Shown here: piece by piece, positions 18,382 through 27,116 of the stretch
Position numbering within the stretch: the stretch's first letter is position 1
How the letters are laid out: each line of letters begins with the position of its first letter
Assembly: GCF_041380235.1 (NCBI RefSeq)
Contig: NZ_JBGIYY010000011.1
Coordinates: forward strand, 1-64,000
Direction of reading: 5' to 3'
From: Glaciecola sp041380235
GTDB taxonomy: Bacteria; Pseudomonadota; Gammaproteobacteria; Enterobacterales; Alteromonadaceae
Length of the DNA stretch: 64,000 bases
The notes under the pieces: generated by a model
The model's database searches: none
The model's input: the letters and a program-made list of their open reading frames with translations, nothing else
What the model was told of the DNA's origin: nothing
Program-made: the position numbers and the translations under genes

Positions 18382-19824
18382 TTAGCCATGCACCGCAGCA
18401 AAGCCAGGATCACCGTTAAAGTTATATAAGTTTTCAGTTTTTACAACATCAAAGCCGGCATCATGAAGTCGGGTTTGCAAGGCTAATACCTCATCAAAAC
18501 CAAGGTGTAGCTCGGGTGACATGAAACGGCAGCGCCAGTGATCAACACAGTAAGTTTCGGGGAAGCCTTTTGGCCAGACTTTTACGCCGCGATTGGTTAT
18601 TAATTGCAAGTTTAAGGCGTCGCTACCAAAAGTTTTGAGCTTTTCACCTAAGTCCATTGGTTCGCCATCTTGCCATTGCAAAAACACATCGATACCCACC
18701 AGCTCTTTTACACACGGCGCTTTATGTCCCACTTTGGGTAAAACGAGTGGTTTGCTGTTAGCGTATGAGGGTGCTTTTAGCTGTTTAGGTGATTGACCCA
18801 AGTGTTCAATAACTGCTTTTGCAAATTCCGTTGTGCCTAATAACGCCTGGCTTTGATCTTCTTTGTATACGTCAGCCGTGTGTAGGCCTTTTTCTAGCGT
18901 AACAAGCCATGCATGATGAATTTTTTCCGCCACTTCGCTTTGGCCTATGTGCACAAGCATTTGAATCGCGCCGTGTAGCAATGCAGACGGGTTGGCGACG
19001 TTCTGGCCGGCTAAGTCAGGCGCCGAACCATGAATGGCCTCAAACATCGCGCAATGGTCGCCAATATTTGCAGAGCCGGCCATGCCCACTGAGCCTGCAA
19101 TTTGTGCCGCGACATCTGAAATAATGTCACCATAAAGGTTTGGCATAACAATTACGTCGAAGTCTTCGGGAGTATCGGCAACCCTGGCAGCACCAATATC
19201 CACAATCATGCTGTCGTGTTTGATGTCAGGGTATTCTTTTGCGATATCTCTGAATACTTGATGGAACAGCCCATCGGTAAGCTTCATGATGTTATCTTTG
19301 ATAAAGCAGGTGACGCGCTTACGCTGCTGCTGCCTAGCATATTCAAAGGCGTAACGAACAATGCGCTCGCAGCCTGGGCGAGTGATAAGTTTAAGGCATT
19401 GATAGACTTCTTCGGTTTGCCTGTGCTCAATACCAGCATATAGGTCTTCTTCGTTTTCGCGAACAATTACCAAGTCCATAATGGGGTGCTTGGTTTTTAC
19501 GAAGGGTGCATACGAAATACATGGGCGGATGTTTGCATACAAGCCTAGGGCTTTGCGCATGCTTACATTTAGACTTTTGTAACCGCCGCCTTGCGGAGTG
19601 GTAATGGGTGCTTTTAAAAATACCTGGGTGCGACGCAGTGATTCCCATGCGCTGTCTTCAATGCCATTGGTTTGACCGCTTAAATACACTTTTTCACCAA
19701 TATCGATAGTTTCGGGGGCGATTTGCGCGCCAGCGGCTTCTAATATTTCTAAAGTAGCCTGCATAATTGATGGGCCGATGCCGTCACCATAAGCGATCGT
19801 AATGGGTGTTTTTACTGCTGTCAT
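18382..19824 (-). CDS. icd: Isocitrate dehydrogenase, long form with C-terminal extension
   Basis: Oxidative decarboxylation of isocitrate to 2-oxoglutarate. The first ~340 residues are a beta-decarboxylating dehydrogenase core (GDGIGPSI near 14-21, substrate-binding SLNVSMRKALGLYANIRP, and the metal site in NLYGDIISD). Residues ~340-480 are the extension typical of the Thermus/alphaproteobacterial type. At the cofactor-specificity position (HGSAPDLAG) D270 and L271 replace the Lys-Tyr pair of NADP enzymes, so NAD+ preference is predicted. 2-Oxoglutarate supply links it to nitrogen assimilation, but no shared regulation is seen. LysR is divergent. Confidence 0.88.
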   Translation of the reverse strand: MTAVKTPITIAYGDGIGPSIMQATLEILEAAGAQIAPETIDIGEKVYLSGQTNGIEDSAWESLRRTQVFLKAPITTPQGGGYKSLNVSMRKALGLYANIRPCISYAPFVKTKHPIMDLVIVRENEEDLYAGIEHRQTEEVYQCLKLITRPGCERIVRYAFEYARQQQRKRVTCFIKDNIMKLTDGLFHQVFRDIAKEYPDIKHDSMIVDIGAARVADTPEDFDVIVMPNLYGDIISDVAAQIAGSVGMAGSANIGDHCAMFEAIHGSAPDLAGQNVANPSALLHGAIQMLVHIGQSEVAEKIHHAWLVTLEKGLHTADVYKEDQSQALLGTTEFAKAVIEHLGQSPKQLKAPSYANSKPLVLPKVGHKAPCVKELVGIDVFLQWQDGEPMDLGEKLKTFGSDALNLQLITNRGVKVWPKGFPETYCVDHWRCRFMSPELHLGFDEVLALQTRLHDAGFDVVKTENLYNFNGDPGFAAVHG

Positions 19825-19999
19825 AATTACTCCGAAGTTTTATTTTTGTTATGTTATTCATACTGTTCGTTCAAGCTAAGGCGTGCCCAGATAATAAATC
19901 TTAGCGCCGCGTTAGCTTATTGTGGAGCACGATTGTAATGGTTTATATGATTTGTAATAATAGATTTATTAATGACTAAACATAGATATATATAGATAC

Positions 20000-20917
20000 A
20001 TGACATGGGCACGCCGATTTCACACACGACAAACCACCTTCCGCCAGTTAGAAATATTTATGATGGTGGCAGAATATCTTAGTGTAACCCTTGCCGCTAA
20101 GGCCCTGCACCTAGCCCAACCTACGGTGTCTACCCAGATTGCAAAGCTCGCCAATGCTCTTGGTGTCAGTCTGTTTGAGCAGGTAGGCAAGCAGATGTAT
20201 TTAACCGATACTGGAAAAGACGTGCTAAAAGCGGTTCGCGAACTCTTTGAGGTTATGGATAATCTAGAGATGCAGTTAGCGCAGCGCCAAGGCTTATCGG
20301 TGGGGCAGTTGCGAATCAGCGTAGTGACCACCGCTAAATACCTTATTCCGTCTTTGTTAGGTGAGTTTTGCCAGCGTTACCCTGACATTGAGCCAGAATT
20401 TCAAATTGGTAATCGGGCAGAAATTATTCAGCGCCTTAAGCAAAATCTTGACGATTTATATGTATTTAGCAATCCGCCTAAGGAGCTAGATATCGAGGCT
20501 GAGTTTCTGACGGAGAACCCCCTAGTGGTAATTGCAAAGCAAGATCATCCCTTACGAAATGAAAAAATAATTACATGGGATATGCTAGAAAGTGAGCGCT
20601 TACTAATGCGAGAAAATGGCTCGGGCACACGCTACGCCATAGAGCGCTTTTTCAATCAAAACGGACTGCGCATGCAGCAGCCCGCCACCATTGCTAGTAA
20701 CGAAGCAATTAAAGAGTCGGTGATGGCGGGTTTAGGAATTGCGATTGTCAGTCGTCATGCACTTAACCACATGGCGCCCGGAAACCTTATTTCTTTGCCG
20801 GTGGAAGGCTTTCCCATTCCTAATTCTTGGTATTGGGTGCTGCCAAAGGGAAAGCAGGTATCGACAGCAGCATCGGCATTTAAGGCACACGTGGCCAACA
20901 AATTAGCAGGCTTGTGA
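20000..20917 (+). CDS. LysR-family transcriptional regulator
   Basis: Helix-turn-helix at about 15-75 (TFRQLEIFMMVAE then AKALHLAQPTVSTQIAKLA) and a LysR substrate-binding domain from about 95 onward. The N-terminus resembles the CbbR-like branch. It is divergent from the isocitrate dehydrogenase gene with 175 bases between starts, so that gene is the obvious but unproven target. The effector is unknown. Confidence 0.9.
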   Translation: MTWARRFHTRQTTFRQLEIFMMVAEYLSVTLAAKALHLAQPTVSTQIAKLANALGVSLFEQVGKQMYLTDTGKDVLKAVRELFEVMDNLEMQLAQRQGLSVGQLRISVVTTAKYLIPSLLGEFCQRYPDIEPEFQIGNRAEIIQRLKQNLDDLYVFSNPPKELDIEAEFLTENPLVVIAKQDHPLRNEKIITWDMLESERLLMRENGSGTRYAIERFFNQNGLRMQQPATIASNEAIKESVMAGLGIAIVSRHALNHMAPGNLISLPVEGFPIPNSWYWVLPKGKQVSTAASAFKAHVANKLAGL

Positions 20918-20939
20918 GCTCTAGGGTTTATTTGGACAC

Positions 20940-21239
20940 TTATTCGCTTACTAGCACGACAGGTGTTCCCACATAGGTAATATAGAGATAGGTAATGCCT
21001 TCGAAGGCTTGGGTAGTCGTAGATATCTGCACACCTGTTATTGCATTGGCCTCAGCAGGCGCACTCGCAGCAAAATTATCAATGATGTCTTGGTATTCGG
21101 TACGCTTTTTTTCAAACAAGCCCACCACGATGCCGCGATCTGAGATCTCAATCGTTCCGGTAAATTGAATCATGCTAAAAACCTCAGCAATCACCATTCC
21201 CTCTGGTAAGGTGTTGTTGGTCAATATTAGTTTACTCAT
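20940..21239 (-). CDS. YbjQ/UPF0145-like small protein
   Basis: A 99-residue protein. The start at 21239 is set by AGGAAGAG five bases upstream; the frame is open 18 codons further but without a ribosome site. The pattern of a beta-rich N-terminus, a helix (EYQDIIDNFAASAPAEANAI), then GVQI and a C-terminal strand ending in TYVGTPVVL resembles the putative heavy-metal-binding YbjQ fold. I would not assign a function. Confidence 0.55.
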   Translation of the reverse strand: MSKLILTNNTLPEGMVIAEVFSMIQFTGTIEISDRGIVVGLFEKKRTEYQDIIDNFAASAPAEANAITGVQISTTTQAFEGITYLYITYVGTPVVLVSE

Positions 21240-21427
21240 TTGTCTCTTCCTATTATTTTGATTTTGCGTGCAATCGGCACAAAGCTCGCACAAAAAATTC
21301 GTCTCTGCTTAGGTTATCGGACGCGCGGCCAGAAGCTTTTGTGATATTCAGTGCTTTTGAACAGGTGTACCTCAGGCAAATGTTTGCTAGTCTATTGCGC
21401 ATCTATCCCTAATCAGCCTTGTATTGG

Positions 21428-23503
21428 ATGCAGTCACTTACCGACACGCCGGTTACCACCCTAAAGGGCGTGGGGGCCAAAGTTGCTGAAAAGCTAGAAA
21501 AACTCGGATTAAAAACCCTGCAAGATGTGATTTTTCATTTGCCCCTACGCTATGAAGATCGGACTCGGCTTTATTCGATTGGCGAGCTGCATGGATACTT
21601 GCATGTGTCGGTGCAGGGGCAGGTCATGAGTGCCGATATTAAATACGGCCGCAAGCGTATGTTGATAGTCAAATTAAGTGATGGTAGCGGTACTATTAGT
21701 CTGCGATTTTTTCATTTTTCAGCCGCTCAGTTAAAGGGCTTTACTGAGGGCACTACCATTCGCGCGTTTGGTGAAGTTCGGGCAGGTACTGCAGGGTTGG
21801 AAATGGCTCATCCAGAATATAAAGTCATTGCAGATGGCAGCACATCGGGCATGGAAGATACCCTCACGCCGGTGTATCCGACAACAGAAGGGGTGCATCA
21901 GCTTACTTTGCGCAAACTTACTCAACAGGCACTTGAACAGTTGGCTAAAGGAGCTTTGCCTGATTATTTGCCAAACAACTTATATCCGAACCAACTCAGT
22001 TTAAAAGAGGCGCTATTTCTTGTGCACCGCCCGCCAGCTGATGTCGCCATAGATGAGCTCTCAGAAGGTCAGCATCCAGCGCAAAAGCGTTTGGTGGTTG
22101 AGGAGCTGCTGGCGCATCATTTGAGCATGCTAAAAGTGCGCAGTCAGGCCAAGGAAGACCCAGGGTTTTCGGTGCTGGCAGATGCCACCTTAAAACAGCG
22201 ATTTTTGAGTACTTTGCCATTTTCACCCACCTCGGCACAATCTCGAGTGGTCAGTGAGATTGAAGAAAATTTGCAGTCTGGCTTACCAATGATGCGATTG
22301 GTGCAGGGCGATGTGGGTTCAGGTAAGACTCTAGTAGCCGCGCTGTCTGCACTTTCAGTGATTGCTGCAGGTTATCAAGTTGCCTTAATGGCTCCAACCG
22401 AGTTGCTAGCAGAGCAGCATGCTAAAAACTTTAAAGATTGGTTTACACCTTTAGGCATTAAAGTCGGCTGGTTGGCTGGAAAGCTAAAAGGCAAAGTGCG
22501 CAATGAAACATTAGAGTCGCTGCAAAACGGTGATATACAAATGCTGGTGGGTACGCACGCGATATTTCAAGACGCTGTCAACTATAAAAACCTTGCGCTG
22601 GTGATTGTTGATGAGCAGCACCGATTTGGGGTACATCAGCGTCTATCCCTGCGTAAAAAGGGCGAAATTCAGGGAAAATATCCACATCAGTTGATCATGA
22701 CCGCGACGCCGATCCCAAGAACATTAGCCATGACCGCCTATGCTGATTTAGACACCAGTATCATCGACGAACTGCCGCCGGGCAGAACACCAGTGAAAAC
22801 CGCCGTGCTGCCAGATACCCGCAGAGGCGAAATTGTCGACAGAGTGCGCCAATCAGCCCTTGAAGATAAGCGACAAATTTACTGGGTATGCACCCTCATT
22901 GAAGAATCTGAAATGTTGCAGTGTCAAGCGGCAGAAGATACCGCTGTGAGTCTAGCCACGGCATTACCCGAATTGAAAGTAGGACTTGTACACGGCCGTT
23001 TAAAAGCGCAAGAAAAGCAAGAGATCATGGATGCCTTTAAATCAGGTGCACTGGACTTATTAGTGGCAACCACGGTAATTGAAGTGGGAGTGGACGTGCC
23101 GAACGCCAGTCTAATGATTATTGAAAACCCAGAGCGTCTAGGATTAGCGCAGCTGCATCAATTGCGCGGACGAGTGGGCAGGGGGTCGATAGAGAGTCAT
23201 TGTGTGCTGATGTATTCAAGCCCATTGTCAAAAACTGCCACCAAACGCTTGAGCGTGTTAAGAGAATCTAATGACGGTTTTTACATTGCTGAAAAAGATT
23301 TAGAAATTCGCGGCCCCGGCGAGCTTTTAGGGACCAAACAAACCGGTATCGCCGATTTAAAAATTGCAGATTTGGTGCGCGATGCGTATTTAGTATCAGA
23401 CATAAAAACCATGGCAGAATATGTATGGCGCGAGCATCAGCAAAACGCTTTGCATTTGATTGGTCGATGGCTGCCTTATCGAGACGACTACAGCAATGCG
23501 TGA
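21428..23503 (+). CDS. recG: ATP-dependent DNA helicase RecG
   Basis: Branch-migration helicase that reverses stalled forks and processes Holliday junctions. An N-terminal wedge/OB domain (with LPLRYEDRT near 40-48) is followed by the SF2 motor: Walker A GDVGSGKT, the RecG-typical DEQH box in VIVDEQHRFGVHQR, TATPIPRT and the QLRGRVGRG motif VI. The C-terminal RecG tail is present. The ATG at 21428 aligns with known N-termini better than an upstream TTG. The length is typical. Confidence 0.96.
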   Translation: MQSLTDTPVTTLKGVGAKVAEKLEKLGLKTLQDVIFHLPLRYEDRTRLYSIGELHGYLHVSVQGQVMSADIKYGRKRMLIVKLSDGSGTISLRFFHFSAAQLKGFTEGTTIRAFGEVRAGTAGLEMAHPEYKVIADGSTSGMEDTLTPVYPTTEGVHQLTLRKLTQQALEQLAKGALPDYLPNNLYPNQLSLKEALFLVHRPPADVAIDELSEGQHPAQKRLVVEELLAHHLSMLKVRSQAKEDPGFSVLADATLKQRFLSTLPFSPTSAQSRVVSEIEENLQSGLPMMRLVQGDVGSGKTLVAALSALSVIAAGYQVALMAPTELLAEQHAKNFKDWFTPLGIKVGWLAGKLKGKVRNETLESLQNGDIQMLVGTHAIFQDAVNYKNLALVIVDEQHRFGVHQRLSLRKKGEIQGKYPHQLIMTATPIPRTLAMTAYADLDTSIIDELPPGRTPVKTAVLPDTRRGEIVDRVRQSALEDKRQIYWVCTLIEESEMLQCQAAEDTAVSLATALPELKVGLVHGRLKAQEKQEIMDAFKSGALDLLVATTVIEVGVDVPNASLMIIENPERLGLAQLHQLRGRVGRGSIESHCVLMYSSPLSKTATKRLSVLRESNDGFYIAEKDLEIRGPGELLGTKQTGIADLKIADLVRDAYLVSDIKTMAEYVWREHQQNALHLIGRWLPYRDDYSNA

Positions 23504-23568
23504 AGCCATTCGAATCAGGTACCGTTGAGTCGATAAGCTTTGTTCTTGCCCTAAACATTGTAGTGCCC

Positions 23569-23616
23569 AGTAAAGTAAGCAATAAAGTAACGAGTAAAGT
23601 AACCAGTGCAGTGAAA
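23569..23616 (+). repeat. Short tandem repeat, ~12-bp unit
   Basis: Three near-identical 12-mers (AGTAAAGTAAGC, AATAAAGTAACG, AGTAAAGTAACC) plus a decayed fourth lie between recG and the D-lactate dehydrogenase gene. No function is evident. Confidence 0.5.
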
Positions 23617-23659
23617 AACTGCTACGCTATACCCAACTGTTTTTACCCAAAGCGTATTT

Positions 23660-24646
23660 ATGAAAGTCATTGTATTTAGCAGCCAAGATTACGATAAATC
23701 ATTTTTACATGCCCATTGTCCACCAGATCTGCAGCTTGAATTTCATGAGGTAAAACTCAGTGAGCAAACTGCGGTGCTCGCTGACGGGGCTGACGTCATT
23801 TCAGTGTTTGTTAACGACCAAGTAAACAAAGCGGTTATCGACCAGTTGCTGACCATGAAAGTGTCACATATAGCGCTGCGCTGCGCGGGTTACAACAATG
23901 TTGATTTAGCGTATGCAAAATCTAAAGGCTTAGCGGTATCACGAGTACCGGCGTATGCGCCCCAAGCAGTTGCAGAACATACTGTGGCGCTAATGATGTC
24001 ACTCAACCGTAAACTTCACAAAGCCTACAATCGCGTAAAAGAAGGTAATTTTGACTTAAATGGTTTGCTTGGTTTTAACATGTATCAAAAAACCGTAGGG
24101 GTAGTGGGTACCGGTAAAATAGGGCGAGCGGTCATTGACATTCTACTCGGCTTTGGCTGCAAAGTACTGTGTTACGATGTTTATCCTGCAAGCGACTTAG
24201 ATCATCCAAACTGCCGTTATACCGACATGCAAAGTCTTGTTAGCGAATCTGATATTATTACTCTTCATTGCCCGTTAACGCCTGATACTCAGCATTTGAT
24301 TGACGCAGAACGCATCGACAATATGAAAGATGGTGTGATGCTAATTAATACTTCTAGAGGTAAATTGATTGATACCAAAGCGGTGATAAACGGCATTAAG
24401 CGCAAAAAAATTGGCTATTTAGGGCTCGATGTATACGAAATGGAAGAAGATTTGTTTTTTAAAAACCGCTCATCAGAAATTATCGAAGACGACGTGTTTC
24501 AGCGTTTGCTGACCTTTCCGAATGTATTGATCACCGGGCACCAAGGATTTTTTACTGTAGAAGCGCTTACTGAAATTGCCCAAACTACCCTGAATAACAT
24601 TGCGCTAGCGGCCAAGGGCGAGCATGATGATGTCACGTTTTTATAG
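23660..24646 (+). CDS. ldhA: D-lactate dehydrogenase (fermentative, NAD-dependent)
   Basis: Reduces pyruvate to D-lactate. It is a D-2-hydroxyacid dehydrogenase with the NAD-binding VGTGKIGRAVI motif at about 150, catalytic Arg in INTSRGKLID, the Glu region in LDVYEMEEDLFF and the catalytic His in GHQGFFT at about 295. The LRCAGYNNVDL and DLNGLLGFNMYQKTVG segments are characteristic of LdhA and not of phosphoglycerate dehydrogenase. The length (328) fits. Confidence 0.92.
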   Translation: MKVIVFSSQDYDKSFLHAHCPPDLQLEFHEVKLSEQTAVLADGADVISVFVNDQVNKAVIDQLLTMKVSHIALRCAGYNNVDLAYAKSKGLAVSRVPAYAPQAVAEHTVALMMSLNRKLHKAYNRVKEGNFDLNGLLGFNMYQKTVGVVGTGKIGRAVIDILLGFGCKVLCYDVYPASDLDHPNCRYTDMQSLVSESDIITLHCPLTPDTQHLIDAERIDNMKDGVMLINTSRGKLIDTKAVINGIKRKKIGYLGLDVYEMEEDLFFKNRSSEIIEDDVFQRLLTFPNVLITGHQGFFTVEALTEIAQTTLNNIALAAKGEHDDVTFL

Positions 24647-24661
24647 GCATCTTAGCTGTAT

Positions 24662-25528
24662 ATGAGCCGTCCAATGACAACTGTCAAATCAACTTCTTCA
24701 GCACACACGCCTAGCGCGTTAAAAACGGTTATTTTAATTGAAGATACCGGCAGTGTGAGTGCCCACGAACGAGCGGCTGCGCTTGCGAAAAAAACCGGTT
24801 TTGAAGTGCATAAAATTAATCCGCAAAAAGCGGATAAACGTTTTGATAAAGCACAATGGCAATTAGTGTTTACCGAGGCTGGCTTAGCACTTCGCTTAAG
24901 CAGTGAGCCGAGTTGGTCAGATATTCGCGTGGATTTTGCATCTGCGGGGCTGCAGTATCGCAAGCAGCATGGTGGCGGGCGCAACGAAGCCATTGCAAAA
25001 GCCATCGGTATTAAAGGAAAACAGCAGCTCAGTGTTTTAGACTGCACCGCTGGCATGGGCACCGACAGTTTTGTGATGGCAAGCGTGGGTGCGCAAGTCA
25101 CTATGCTCGAACGAAGCCCCGTTATCGCGGCATTATTGGAAGATGCGCTGCTAAGGCTTGAGGATGCGGGCGAAGCACTGCATAAAAGCTTGTCGTTTGT
25201 TCAGGCAGACGCAAGTGAATATTTGCAGCAGATATCTGTAAAAGAAGCGCCGAATCAGCTTGATGTTATTTATCTTGACCCCATGTTCCCTCATAAGAAG
25301 AAATCGGCTTTAGTAAAAAAGGAGATGCAGGCATTTCAAATGCTATTAGGGCCAGACCAAGACAGTGAGCAATTACTTACTGCCGCGATAAGCGCAAAAC
25401 CTAAACGAATAGTAGTGAAGCGGCCTGCCAGCGCAGCAGAATTGGCAAATGCACAAACTATATTGCCGACCATGGCAATACGATCGAAAAAGCATAGGTT
25501 TGACGTATACATACTTAAATCTATATAA
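24662..25528 (+). CDS. rsmJ: 16S rRNA (guanine(1516)-N2)-methyltransferase RsmJ
   Basis: SAM-dependent enzyme modifying G1516 of 16S rRNA. Motif I is LDCTAGMGTDSF, the acidic SAM contact lies in LERSPVIAALL, and the catalytic-loop signature DPMFPHKKKSALVKKEMQ is diagnostic of RsmJ. At 288 residues it is longer than E. coli's (about 250), the excess being a serine/threonine-rich N-terminus. It starts 15 bases after ldhA, so co-transcription is likely. Confidence 0.93.
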   Translation: MSRPMTTVKSTSSAHTPSALKTVILIEDTGSVSAHERAAALAKKTGFEVHKINPQKADKRFDKAQWQLVFTEAGLALRLSSEPSWSDIRVDFASAGLQYRKQHGGGRNEAIAKAIGIKGKQQLSVLDCTAGMGTDSFVMASVGAQVTMLERSPVIAALLEDALLRLEDAGEALHKSLSFVQADASEYLQQISVKEAPNQLDVIYLDPMFPHKKKSALVKKEMQAFQMLLGPDQDSEQLLTAAISAKPKRIVVKRPASAAELANAQTILPTMAIRSKKHRFDVYILKSI

Positions 25529-25589
25529 GCGCTCGGTAACGATATCGAGTCTGTTATTAACAAAGAAACACCTACAAAAAGGAATATTT

Positions 25590-26063
25590 ATGATTGAAGT
25601 CGGCGCAAAATTACCTGATGCAACATTTAGCCAGCTTGAAAACGGCGAAATGAAAAACCCTAATACTGCCGCGTTGTTTGCGGGCAAAAAAGTTGTGATG
25701 TTTGCAGTACCCGGCGCATTCACGCCAACCTGTTCGCAAGCCCACTTACCTGGCTACGTTGCCTTAGCTGACAAAATTAAAGCAAAAGGCGTAGACGACA
25801 TTATTTGTTTGTCGGTGAACGACGCTTTTGTAATGGATGCATGGGGTAAAGCCTCTAATGCAGAGCACATCAAAATGTTGGCAGATGGTAACGGCAGCTT
25901 CTCACAACTTGTGGGTCTTGACATGGATACCGACGCTTTTGGCGGCGTTCGCGCAATGCGCTACAGCATGATTGTTGACGATGGCGTGGTCACGGCATTA
26001 CACGTAGAAAAGCCAGGTGCGTTTGAGGTAAGTGACGCCGAAACGGTATTAAAGGCATTATAG
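25590..26063 (+). CDS. Prx5-type peroxiredoxin
   Basis: A 157-residue atypical 2-Cys/1-Cys peroxiredoxin reducing H2O2 and organic peroxides. The peroxidatic cysteine lies in VPGAFTPTCSQAHLPGY. The later SVNDAFVMDAWG and DMDTDAFGGVRAMRYSM segments are typical of the AhpC-TSA Prx5/glutaredoxin-dependent group. I set the start at 25590, where AAAGGA precedes ATG; the frame is open upstream across the end of rsmJ, but that part shows no homology. Confidence 0.92.
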   Translation: MIEVGAKLPDATFSQLENGEMKNPNTAALFAGKKVVMFAVPGAFTPTCSQAHLPGYVALADKIKAKGVDDIICLSVNDAFVMDAWGKASNAEHIKMLADGNGSFSQLVGLDMDTDAFGGVRAMRYSMIVDDGVVTALHVEKPGAFEVSDAETVLKAL

Positions 26064-26159
26064 GTTAAGCTTTGTGTATTGAATCACAAGCTTTAGGGTG
26101 CGTGCTTTATAGTAGATTGGGCAAGCAAGCTTAAATACACAATAACTTTCATTGCAATG

Positions 26160-26212
26160 AAAGCCGCTAGTGTGTTGAGACTCAATAAGCTCAACATGTT
26201 AGCGGCTTTTTT
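26160..26212 (+). terminator. Rho-independent terminator after the Prx5 gene
   Basis: A long hairpin with stems AAAGCCGCTA/TAGCGGCTTT and inner TGTTGAG/CTCAACA, ending in a run of T residues. It closes the peroxiredoxin transcript and lies just before the nei ribosome site. Confidence 0.85.
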
Positions 26213-26231
26213 AATAACAGGAGAACCTGAT

Positions 26232-27056
26232 ATGCCTGAAGGCCCAGAAATACGATTGGCAGCCGACAAAATCGCTAAGGTCATTGAAGGCAAAAAAATA
26301 GAGGCCATTGAAGTGGGCCTGCCGCATCTGTACCAGCCCGCAAAGATTCTCGCGGGCCAGCGCGTCGAAAAAGTCGAAACACGCGGCAAAGCAATGCTTA
26401 TTCACTTTGACAACCAGCTGTCGGTTTACTCCCACAATCAGCTATATGGCGTCTGGAAAACCGCAAAACGCGGTAGCCTTCCTAAAACAAAGCGTTCTTT
26501 AAGACTCGCGCTTCATACAAAAGATCAGAGTGCTTTGCTTTATAGTGCGTCAGATATAGGGGTGTATGAGCGCGGCGAATTGAACGAGCATCCTTTTCTA
26601 AGAAAATTGGGGCCAGACATTTTACAGGCGGATTTAACGTGGCAAACCCTCAGGAAGCAATTGCTAGCTAAACGTTTTTGCAATCGGGGCTTAAGTGCAC
26701 TTTACCTTGACCAGCAATTTATCGCGGGTATCGGTAACTATCTGCGCACCGAAATATTGTTTGCCGCCGGCATACACCCTGACTACAAACCCAAGCAACT
26801 TAGCCCCGAGCAGTTAAAAGCGCTTGCTAAACAAACTCTTGTTATTGGCCGGCGAGCATACGCCACAAGGGGCCATACTGTCCCAGAAAGCTTAGGCAAA
26901 AAGCTCTCAAAAACCAAAGGCAGTTACGAAAGCGTGCGCTTTATGGCCTTCAATCGAGAGCAACTGCCATGCAGAGTCTGCGTCACACCCATCATAAAAG
27001 CTCAGCGCAATGGACGCAGGATTTATTGGTGTGAACGGTGCCAGCCAATTATCTGA
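26232..27056 (+). CDS. nei: Endonuclease VIII (Nei) DNA glycosylase
   Basis: Removes oxidised pyrimidines and cleaves abasic sites. The mature N-terminus PEGPE supplies catalytic Pro and Glu, which fixes the start at this ATG (AGGAGA ribosome site). The H2TH motif is GIGNYLRTEILFAAGIHP, and a C-terminal zinc finger has C-x2-C and C-x2-C pairs with the Arg/Gly loop between. The length (274) is slightly above E. coli Nei. Confidence 0.92.
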   Translation: MPEGPEIRLAADKIAKVIEGKKIEAIEVGLPHLYQPAKILAGQRVEKVETRGKAMLIHFDNQLSVYSHNQLYGVWKTAKRGSLPKTKRSLRLALHTKDQSALLYSASDIGVYERGELNEHPFLRKLGPDILQADLTWQTLRKQLLAKRFCNRGLSALYLDQQFIAGIGNYLRTEILFAAGIHPDYKPKQLSPEQLKALAKQTLVIGRRAYATRGHTVPESLGKKLSKTKGSYESVRFMAFNREQLPCRVCVTPIIKAQRNGRRIYWCERCQPII

Positions 27057-27063
27057 GTCAGCT

Positions 27064-27099
27064 ATTCGCGATAAGCGCCTTCGCGCTTACGTAGCGAAT
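27064..27099. terminator. Strong hairpin between convergent nei and porin genes
   Basis: Nested stems ATTCGC/GCGAAT and TAAGCGC/GCGCTTA around a CTTC loop lie in the 60-base gap between convergent genes. Neither strand has a clear U-run, so its role as a terminator is inferred from position. Confidence 0.45.
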
Positions 27100-27116
27100 G
27101 ACAATACAAGTTTGGT

